A DNA stretch of 19,169 nt from Liolophura sinensis (lineage: Eukaryota > Mollusca > Polyplacophora > Chitonida > Chitonidae), in the NCBI RefSeq assembly GCF_032854445.1, contig NW_027018519.1:1-19169 (forward strand), given 5' to 3'. Position 1 is the first letter of the stretch. Each line of letters begins with the position of its first letter. Of this stretch, positions 10,409-19,165 are shown piece after piece. The translations under genes were made by a program, and so were the position numbers. A model generated the notes under the pieces. The model saw only the letters and a list, made by a program, of their open reading frames with translations. It was not told the DNA's origin and searched no databases.

Positions 10409-10956
10409 GGTGTGGTTTTTCAACATGTAGATAAAGACATTGAGTTTGTCTTCGACTTAGAAGTAAGACATTTACTGGGTGAGTTAAATGGGCTTGGCCC
10501 AAAGATTTGACGTCATCTGGGCTACCGAAGGGCACATAACTTATAATCAAAGATGGAATATAGTAATGATCAGTCGCGATGGTACATAGTAAATGTAGCC
10601 GATTTCAATTAGCAAAAAGCCCAGGCAAAAACCCAAAAGTGGAAAAACTGTTCCAATGCTGCTGGTAAGAGGCTAATCCGACGTATTTTGTGACGAGAAA
10701 TCGAATGGTGCAAACCGCGTTGCTCTCCGACCAATACTTTTGGCTGTAGCGACAATTGAATGAGCATTTATGTGAAAATCACGTGACCAGTAACGGCTCT
10801 TACTCCATGGAAACCAAGGAAATTTGCAATTTTTCAACAGCTGGAGATGCCTGGCCCAATTGCGCATCTTTTGGCACCTTATTGATGTGGGTCAGTGTTT
10901 AATTGTACTTTTTACAGCAGACTGTATCAAGTACCTTGTGTTTTTTATATACAAAT
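10409..10956. repeat. Monomer 20, type A (full), tail t3
   Basis: 548 bp. It has agatggaatatag, gccgatttc and gacgagaaatc, like monomers 5, 24 and 30 but with the common ggcacc. Confidence 0.93.
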
Positions 10957-11504
10957 GGTGTGGTTTTTCAACATGTAGATAAAGACATTGAGTTTGTCTT
11001 CGACTTAGAAGTAAGACAATTGCTGGAGGAGTTAAATGGGCTTGGCCCAAAGATTTGACTTCTTCTGGGCTACCGAAGGGCATATACCTTATAATCAAAA
11101 GTTGACTATAGTAATGACCAGTCGCAATATTACATAGTAAATGTAGCCGAATTGAATGAGCAAAAAGCCCAGGCAAAAATCCCAAAGTGGAAAAACTGTT
11201 CCAATGCTGCTGGTAAGAGGCTAATCCGACGTATTTTGTGACGAGAAATCGAATGGTGGAAACCGCGTTGCTCTCCGACCAATACTTTTGGCTGTAGCGA
11301 CAATTGAATGAGCAATTATGTGAAAATCACGTGCCTAACAACGGCTCTTACTCCATGGAAACCAAGGAAATTTGCAATTTTTCAACAGCTGGAGATGCCT
11401 GGCCCAATTGCGCATCTTTTGGCACCTTATTGATGTGGGTCAGTGTTTAATTGTACTTTTTACAGCAGACTGTATCAAGTACCTTGTGTTTTTTATATAC
11501 AAAT
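10957..11504. repeat. Monomer 21, type C, tail t3
   Basis: 548 bp. C type, with gacttcttctgg (the common gacgtc is lost) and gtggaaaccg. Both are shared only with monomer 25. Confidence 0.93.
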
Positions 11505-12052
11505 GGTGTGGTTTTTCAACATGTAGATAAAGACATTGAGTTTGTCTTCGACTTAGAAGTAAGACAATTGCTGGATGAGTTAAATGGGCTTGGCCCAAAG
11601 ATTTGACGTCTTCTGGGCTACCGAAGGGCACATAACTTATAATCAAAAGTTGACTATAGTAATGACCAGTCGCGATATTACATAGTGAATGTAGCCGAAT
11701 TTAATTAGCAAAAAGCCCAGGCAAAAATCCCAAAGTTGAAAAACTGTTCCAATGCTGCTGGTAAGAGGCTAATCCGACGTATTTTGTGACGAGAAATCGA
11801 ATGGTGCAAACCGCGTTGCTCTTCGACCAATACTTTTGGCTGTAGCGACAATTGAATGAGCATTTATGTGAAAATCACGTGACCAGCAACGGCTCTTACT
11901 CCATGGAAACCAAGGAAATTTGCAATTTTTCAACAGCTGGAGATGCCTGGCCCAATTGCGCATCTTTTGGCACCTTATTGATGTGGGTCAGTGTTTAATT
12001 GTACTTTTTACAGCAGACTGTATCAAGTACCTTGTGTTTTTTAAATACAAAT
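11505..12052. repeat. Monomer 22, type B, tail t2
   Basis: 548 bp. It has gtgaatg, aagttgaaaa and cttcgacc, and no private change that I noticed. Confidence 0.93.
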
Positions 12053-12600
12053 GGTGTGGTTTTTCAACATGTAGATAAAGACATTGAGTTTGTCTTCGAC
12101 TTAGAAGTAAGACAATTGCTGGATGAGTTAAATGGGCTTGGCCCAAAGATTTGACGTCTTCTGGGCTACCGAAGGGCACATAACTTATAATCAAAAGTTG
12201 ACTATAGTAATGACCAGTCGCGATATTACATAGTAAATGTAGCCGAATTGAATGAGCAAAAAGCCCAGGCAAAAATCCAAAAGTGGAAAAACTGTTCCAA
12301 TGCTGCTGGTAAGAGGCTAATCCGACGTATTTTGTGACGAGAAATCGAATGGTGCAAACCGCGTTGCTCTCCGACCAATACTTTTGGCTGTAGCGACAAT
12401 TGAATGAGCATTTATGTGAAAATCACGTGACCAGCAACGGCTCTTACTCCATGGAAACCAAGGAAATTTGCAATTTTTCAACAGCTGGAGATGCCTGGCC
12501 CAATTGCGCATCTTTTGGCACCTTATTGATGTGGGTCATTGTTCAATTGTACTTTTTACAGCAGACTGTATTAAGTACCTTGTTGTTTTTTTATATAATA
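12053..12600. repeat. Monomer 23, type B, tail t1
   Basis: 548 bp. Copy of monomer 19 (gaattgaatgagc, ccaaaagtgg), with the private change gtattaagtacc near 12570. Confidence 0.93.
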
Positions 12601-13148
12601 GGTGTGGTTTTTCAACATGTAGATAAAGACATTGAGTTTGTCTTCGACTTAGAAGTAAGACATTTACTGGGTGAGTTAAATGGGCTTGGCCCAAAGATTT
12701 GACGTCATCTGGGCTACCGAAGGGCACATAACTTATAATCAAAGATGGAATATAGTAATGATCAGTCGCGATGGTACATAGTAAATGTAGCCGATTTCAA
12801 TTAGCAAAAAGCCCAGGCAAAAACCCAAAAGTGGAAAAACTGTTCCAATGCTGCTGGTAAGAGGCTAATCCGACGTATTTTGTGACGAGAAATCGAATGG
12901 TGCAAACCGCGTTGCTCTCCGACCAATACTTTTGGCTGTAGCGACAATTGAATGAGCATTTATGTGAAAATCACGTGACCAGTAACGGCTCTTACTCCAT
13001 GGAAACCAAGGAAATTTGCAATTTTTCAACAGCTGGAGATGCCTGGCCCAATTGCGCATCTTTTGGCACCTTATTGATGTGGGTCAGTGTTTAATTGTAC
13101 TTTTTACAGCAGACTGTATCAAGTACCTTGTGTTTTTTATATACAAAT
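12601..13148. repeat. Monomer 24, type A (full), tail t3
   Basis: 548 bp. Copy of monomer 20, with the A markers gtcatctgg, gatggtacat and gccgatttc. Confidence 0.93.
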
Positions 13149-13696
13149 GGTGTGGTTTTTCAACATGTAGATAAAGACATTGAGTTTGTCTTCGACTTAG
13201 AAGTAAGACAATTGCTGGAGGAGTTAAATGGGCTTGGCCCAAAGATTTGACTTCTTCTGGGCTACCGAAGGGCATATACTTATAATCAAAAGTTGACTAT
13301 AGTAATGACCAGTCGCAATATTACATAGTAAATGTAGCCGAATTGAATGAGCAAAAAGCCCAGGCAAAAATCCCAAAGTGGAAAAACTGTTCCAATGCTG
13401 CTGGTAAGAGGCTAATCCGACGTATTTTGTGACGAGAAATCGAATGGTGGAAACCGCGTTGCTCTCCGACCAATACTTTTGGCTGTAGCGACAATTGAAT
13501 GAGCAATTATGTGAAAATCACGTGCCTAACAACGGCTCTTACTCCATGGAAACCAAGGAAATTTGCAATTTTTCAACAGCTGGAGATGCCTGGCCCAATT
13601 GCGCATCTTTTGGCACCTTATTGATGTGGGTTCAGTGTTTAATTGTACTTTTTACAGCAGACTGTATCAAGTACCTTGTGTTTTTTATATACAAAT
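13149..13696. repeat. Monomer 25, type C, tail t3
   Basis: 548 bp. Copy of monomer 21 (gacttcttctgg, gtggaaaccg). It has one C lost in catatactt and one T gained in gtgggttcag, so its length is unchanged. Confidence 0.93.
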
Positions 13697-14244
13697 GGTG
13701 TGGTTTTTCAACATGTAGATAAAGACATTGAGTTTGTCTTCGACTTAGAAGTAAGACAATTGCTGGATGAGTTAAATGGGCTTGGCCCAAAGATTTGACG
13801 TCTTCTGGGCTACCGAAGGGCACATAACTTATAATCAAAAGTTGACTATAGTAATGACCAGTCGCGATATTACATAGTGAATGTAGCCGAATTTAATTAG
13901 CAAAAAGCCCAGGCAAAAATCCCAAAGTTGAAAAACTGTTCCAATGCTGCTGGTAAGAGGCTAATCCGACGTATTTTGTGACGAGAAATCGAATGGTGCA
14001 AACCGCGTTGCTCTTCGACCAATACTTTTGGCTGTAGCGACAATTGAATGAGCATTTATGTGAAAATCACGTGACCAGCAACGGCTCTTACTCCATGGAA
14101 ACCAAGGAAATTTGCAATTTTTCAACAGCTGGAGATGCCTGGCCCAATTGCGCATCTTTTGGCACCTTATTGATGTGGGTCAGTGTTTAATTGTACTTTT
14201 TACAGCAGACTGTATCAAGTACCTTGTGTTTTTTAAATACAAAT
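13697..14244. repeat. Monomer 26, type B, tail t2
   Basis: 548 bp. Copy of monomer 22. From about 14080 onwards it also matches the end of monomer 1, so it holds the switch between the local and the long-range duplication. Confidence 0.92.
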
Positions 14245-14792
14245 GGTGTGGTTTTTCAACATGTAGATAAAGACATTGAGTTTGTCTTCGACTTAGAAGT
14301 AAGACAATTGCTGGATGAGTTAAATGGGCTTGGCCCAAAGATTTGACGTCTTCTGGGTTACCGAAGGGCACATAACTTATAATCAAAAGTTGACTATAGT
14401 AATCACCAGTCGCGATATTACATAGTAAATTTAGCCGAATTTTATTAGCAAAAAGCCCAGGCAAAAATCCAAAAGTGGAAAAACTGTTCCAATGCTGCTG
14501 GTAAGAGACTAATCCGACGTATTTTGTGACGAGAAATCGAATGGTGCAAACCGCGTTGCTCTCCGACCAATACTTTTGGCTGTAGCGACAATTGAATGAG
14601 CATTTATGTGAAAATCACGTGACCAGCAACGGCTCTTACTCCATGGAAACCAAGGAAATTTGCAATTTTTCAACAGCTGGAGATGCCTGGCCCAATTGCG
14701 CATCTTTTGGCACCTTATTGATATGGGTCATTGTTCAATTGTACTTTTTACAGCAGACTGTATCAAGTACCTTGTTGTTTTTTTATATAATA
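14245..14792. repeat. Monomer 27, type B', tail t1
   Basis: 548 bp. Copy of monomer 2 (ctgggttacc, aatcaccag, aaatttagccg), with the private change gatatgggtc near 14720. Confidence 0.93.
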
Positions 14793-15336
14793 GGTGTGGT
14801 TTTTCAACATGTAGATAAAGACATTTTGTCTTCGACTTAGAAGTAAGACATTTACTGGGTGAGTTAAATGGGCTTGGCCCAAAGATTTGACGTCTTCTGG
14901 GCTACCGAAGGGCACATAACTTATAATCAAAAGTTGACTATAGTAATGACCAGTCGCGATATTACATAGTGAATGTAGCCGAATTTAATTAGCAAAAAGC
15001 CCAGGCAAAAATCCCAAAGTTGAAAAACTGTTCCAATGCTGCTGGTAAGAGGCTAATCCGACGTATTTTGTGACGAGAAATCGAATGGTGCAAACCGCGT
15101 TGCTCTTCGACCAATACTTTTGGCTGTAGCGACAATTGAATGAGCATTTATGTGAAAATCACGTGACCAGCAACGGCTCTTACTCCATGGAAACCAAGGA
15201 AATTTGCAATTTTTCAACAGCTGGAGATGCCTGGCCCAATTGCGCATCTTTTGGCACCTTATTGATGTGGGTCAGTGTTTAATTGTACTTTTTACAGCAG
15301 ACTGTATCAAGTACCTTGTGTTTTTTAAATACAAAT
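14793..15336. repeat. Monomer 28, type Ad, tail t2
   Basis: 544 bp. Copy of monomer 3, with the same 4-bp deletion and the same B-like body after catttactgggtgag. Confidence 0.93.
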
Positions 15337-15885
15337 GGTGTGGTTTTTTCAACATGTAGATAAAGACATTGAGTTTGTCTTCGACTTAGAAGTAAGACAA
15401 TTGCTGGATGAGTTAAATGGGCTTGGCCCAAAGATTTGACGTCTTCTGGGCTACCGAAGGGCACATAACTTATAATCAAAAGTTGACTATAGTAATGACC
15501 AGTCGCGATATTACATAGTAAATGTGGCCGAATTTAATTAGCAAAAAGCCCAGGCAAAAATCCAAAAGTGGAAAAACTGTTCCAATGCTGCTGGTAAGAG
15601 GCTAATCCGACGTATTTTGTGACGAGAAATCGAATGGTGCAAACCGCGTTGCTCTCCGACCAATACTTTTGGCTGTAGCGACAATTGAATGAGCATTTAT
15701 GTGAAAATCACGTGACCAGCAACGGCTCTTACTCCATGGAAACCAAGGAAATTTGCAATTTTTCAACAGCTGGAGATGCCTGGCCCAATTGCGCATCTTT
15801 TGGCACCTTATTGATGTGGGTCATTGTTCAATTGTACTTTTTACAGCAGACTGTATCAAGTACCTTGTTGTTTTTTTATATAATA
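15337..15885. repeat. Monomer 29, type B, tail t1
   Basis: 549 bp. Copy of monomer 4, with one extra T in ggttttttcaac near 15345 and gtggccg near 15525. Confidence 0.93.
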
Positions 15886-16433
15886 GGTGTGGTTTTTCAA
15901 CATGTAGATAAAGACATTGAGTTTGTCTTCGACTTAGAAGTAAGACATTTACTGGGTGAGTTAAATGGGCTTGGCCCAAAGATTTGACGTCATCTGGGCT
16001 ACCGAAGGGCACATAACTTATAATCAAAGATGGAATATAGTAATGATCAGTCGCGATGGTACATAGTAAATGTAGCCGATTTCAATTAGCAAAAAGCCCA
16101 GGCAAAAACCCAAAAGTGGAAAAACTGTTCCAATGCTGCTGGTAAGAGGCTAATCCGACGTATTTTGTGACGAGAAATCGAATGGTGCAAACCGCGTTGC
16201 TCTCCGACCAATACTTTTGGCTGTAGCGACAATTGAATGAGCATTTATGTGAAAATCACGTGACCAGTAACGGCTCTTACTCCATGGAAACCAAGGAAAT
16301 TTGCAATTTTTCAACAGCTGGAGATGCCTGGCCCAATTGCGCATCTTTTCTCACCTTATTGATGTGGGTCAGTGTTTAATTGTACTTTTTACAGCAGACT
16401 GTATCAAGTACCTTGTGTTTTTTATATACAAAT
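15886..16433. repeat. Monomer 30, type A (full), tail t3
   Basis: 548 bp. Copy of monomer 5, including the rare ctcacc near 16350. Confidence 0.93.
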
Positions 16434-16981
16434 GGTGTGGTTTTTCAACATGTAGATAAAGACATTGAGTTTGTCTTCGACTTAGAAGTAAGACAATTGC
16501 TGGAGGAGTTAAATGGGCTTGGCCCAAAGATTTGACGTCTTCTGGGCTACCGAAGGGCATATACCTTATAATCAAAAGTTGACTATAGTAATGACCAGTC
16601 GCAATATTACATAGTAAATGTAGCCGAATTGAATGAGCAAAAAGCCCAGGCAAAAATCCCAAAGTTGAAAAACTGTTCCAATGCTGCTGGTAAGAGGCTA
16701 ATCCGACGTATTTTGTGACGAGAAATCGAATGGTGCAAACCGCGTTGCTCTCCGACCAATACTTTTGGCTGTAGCGACAATTGAATGAGCAATTATGTGA
16801 AAATCACGTGCCTAACAACGGCTCTTACTCCATGGAAACCAAGGAAATTTGCAATTTTTCAACAGCTGGAGATGCCTGGCCCAATTGCGCATCTTTTGGC
16901 ACCTTATTGATGTGGGTCAGTGTTTAATTGTACTTTTTACAGCAGACTGTATCAAGTACCTTGTGTTTTTTATATACAAAT
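16434..16981. repeat. Monomer 31, type C, tail t3
   Basis: 548 bp. Copy of monomer 6, with aagttgaaaa in place of aagtggaaaa. Confidence 0.93.
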
Positions 16982-17528
16982 GGTGTGGTTTTTCAACATG
17001 TAGATAAAGACATTGAGTTTGTCTTCGACTTAGAAGTAAGACAATTGCTGGATGAGTTAAATGGGCTTGGCCCAAAGATTTGACGTCTTCTGGGCTACCG
17101 AAGGGCACATAACTTATAATCAAAAGTTGACTATAGTAATGACCAGTCGCGATATTACATAGTGAATGTAGCCGAATTTAATTAGCAAAAAGCCCAGGCA
17201 AAAATCCCAAAGTTGAAAAACTGTTCCAATGCTGCTGGTAAGAGGCTAATCCAACGTATTTTGTGACGAGAAATCGAATGGTGCAAACCGCGTTGCTCTT
17301 CGACCAATACTTTTGGCTGTAGCGACAATTGAATGAGCATTTATGTGAAAATCACGTGACCAGCAACGGCTCTTACTCCATGGAAACCAAGGAAATTTGC
17401 AATTTTTCAAAGCTGGAGATGCCTGGCCCAATTGCGCATCTTTTGGCACCTTATTGATGTGGGTCAGTGTTTAATTGTACTTTTTACAGCAGACTGTATC
17501 AAGTACCTTGTGTTTTTTAAATACAAAT
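16982..17528. repeat. Monomer 32, type B, tail t2
   Basis: 547 bp. Copy of monomer 7, with the same 1-bp deletion ttcaaagctgg and the private change ccaacg near 17250. Confidence 0.93.
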
Positions 17529-18076
17529 GGTGTGGTTTTTCAACATGTAGATAAAGACATTGAGTTTGTCTTCGACTTAGAAGTAAGACAATTGCTGGAT
17601 GAGTTAAATGGGCTTGGCCCAAAGATTTGACGTCTTCTGGGTTACCGAAGGGCACATAACTTATAATCAAAAGTTGACTATAGTAATGACCAGTCGCGAT
17701 ATTACATAGTAAATTTAGCCGAATTTTATTAGCAAAAAGCCCAGGCAAAAATCCAAAAGTGGAAAAACTGTTCCAATGCTGCTGGTAAGAGACTAATCCG
17801 ACGTATTTTGTGACGAGAAATCGAATGGTGCAAACCGCGTTGCTCTTCGACCAATACTTTTGGCTGTAGCGACAATTGAATGAGCATTTATGTGAAAATC
17901 ACGTGACCAGCAACGGCTCTTACTCCATGGAAACCAAGGAAATTTGGAATTTTTCAACAGCTGGAGATGCCTGGCCCAATTGCGCATCTTTTGGCACCTT
18001 ATTGATGTGGGTCATTGTTCAATTGTACTTTTTACAGCAGACTGTATCAAGTACCTTGTTGTTTTTTTATATAATA
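17529..18076. repeat. Monomer 33, type B', tail t1
   Basis: 548 bp. Copy of monomer 8, with cttcgacc instead of ctccgacc and the private change tttggaat near 17945. Confidence 0.93.
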
Positions 18077-18621
18077 GGTGTGGTTTTTCAACATGTAGAT
18101 AAAGACATTTTGTCCTTCGACTTAGAAGTAAGACATTTACTGGGTGAGTTAAATGGGCTTGGCCCAAAGATTTGACGTCATCTGGGCTACCGAAGGGCAC
18201 ATGACTTATAATCAAAAGTTGAATATAGTAATGATCAGTCGCGATGGTACATAGTAAATGTAGCCGATTTTAATTAGCAAAAAGCCCAGGCAAAAACCCA
18301 AAAGTGGAAAAACTGTTCCAATGCTGCTGGTAAGAGGCTAATCCGACGTATTTTGTGACGAGAAATCGAATGGTGCAAACCGCGTTGCTCTCCGACCAAT
18401 ACTTTTGGCTGTAGCGACAATTGAATGAGCATTTATGTGAAAATCACGTGCCCAGCAACGGCTCTTACTCCATGGAAACCAAGGAAATTTGCAATTTTTC
18501 AACAGCTGGAGATGCCTGGCCAATTGCGCATCTTTTGGCACCTTATTGATGTGGGTCATTGTTCAATTGTACTTTTTACAGCAGACTGTATCAAGTACCT
18601 TGTTGTTTTTTATATATAATA
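18077..18621. repeat. Monomer 34, type Ad, tail t1, with extra indels
   Basis: 545 bp. Copy of monomer 9 with the 4-bp deletion, an extra C just after it (tgtccttcg), a lost C in gcctggccaatt and a changed tail tttttttatatataata-like run. It also has cgtgcccagc. It is more altered than its left-hand partner. Confidence 0.92.
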
Positions 18622-19165
18622 GGTGTGGTTTTTCAACATGTAGATAAAGACATTTTGTCTTCGACTTAGAAGTAAGACAATTGCTGGGTGAGTTAAATGG
18701 GCTTGGCCCAAAGATTTGACGGTTTCTGGGCTACCGAAGGGCACATAACTTATAATCAAAAGTTAAATATAGCAATGACCAGTCGCGATGGTACATAGTA
18801 AATGTAGTGGATTTCAATTAGCAAAAAGCCCAGGCAAAAATTTAAAAGTGGAAAAACTGTTACAATGCTGCTGGTAAGAGGCTAATCCGCCGTATTTTGT
18901 GACGAGAAATTGAATGTGCAAACCGCGTTGCCCTCCGACCAATACTTTTGGCTGTAGCGACAATTGAATGATCATTGATGTCATAGTCACGTGCCCAACA
19001 GCGGCTCTTACTCCATGGAAACTAGGGAAATTTGCAATTTTTTAAAACGCTGCCGATACCTTGCCCAATTCCGCATCATTTGGCACCTTATTAATGAGGT
19101 ACAGTGTTTAGGTGTACTTTTTACAGCAGACTGTATCAAGTACTTTGTGTTTTTTATGTACAAAT
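18622..19165. repeat. Monomer 35, strongly diverged (likely array-edge copy)
   Basis: 544 bp. It has many private changes: gacggtttctgg, atagcaatgacc, gtagtggatttc, tttaaaagtgg, ccgccg, ttgaatgtgc (1-bp deletion), gatcattgatgtcatag, gaaactaggg, aaaacgctgccg, ttccgcatcattt and aatgaggtacag. Divergence is densest in its second half. It mixes A features (gggtgag, gatggtacat, 4-bp deletion) with B features (caattgct, agtgtttag). A further monomer appears to begin at 19166. Confidence 0.93.

Larger units (their letters stand above)
9861..12052. repeat. Local 4-monomer duplication, first copy (monomers 19-22)
   Basis: Monomers 19-22 match monomers 23-26 at an exact 2192 bp offset. Diagnostic shared variants are gaattgaatgagc in the first B monomer, and gacttcttctgg with gtggaaaccg in the C monomer. 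The last two occur nowhere else in the window. Confidence 0.82.
10409..12600. repeat. Higher-order block, monomers 20-23 (A C B B), 2192 bp
   Basis: A four-monomer version with one B monomer fewer. The C monomer carries gacttcttctgg and gtggaaaccg, shared only with the C monomer at 13149. The block takes part in a recent 4-monomer duplication with the sequence that follows. Confidence 0.85.
12053..14244. repeat. Local 4-monomer duplication, second copy (monomers 23-26)
   Basis: Partner of 9861-12052. Its private changes are few: gtattaagtacc near 12570, loss of one C in catatactt near 13276, and an extra T in gtgggttcag near 13630. This suggests a recent event. Confidence 0.82.
12601..15885. 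repeat. Higher-order block, monomers 24-29 (A C B B' Ad B), 3285 bp
   Basis: A six-monomer block. Its first half (A C B) copies the preceding block. Its second half (B' Ad B) copies monomers 2-4 at 553-2192. It therefore contains the junction between two duplicated segments, in or near monomer 26. Confidence 0.85.
14080..18621. repeat. Long-range duplicated segment, right copy (~4.5 kb)
   Basis: Partner of 388-4927. Differences seen by eye include G to A in gatatgggtc (monomer 27), one extra T and gtggccg (monomer 29), gttg for gtgg (monomer 31), ccaacg (monomer 32) and ctcttcg with tttggaat (monomer 33). More small changes occur in monomer 34. Similarity breaks down after 18621, where the right side enters the diverged edge monomer and the left side continues into an ordinary A monomer. 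Confidence 0.88.
15886..18621. repeat. Higher-order block, monomers 30-34 (A C B B' Ad), 2736 bp
   Basis: Five monomers that mirror 2193-4927 in order and in private variants. The last monomer (18077) has gained several small changes: an extra C in tgtccttcg, a lost C in gcctggccaatt, and a changed T/AT run in its tail. It lies next to the diverged edge monomer. Confidence 0.85.
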
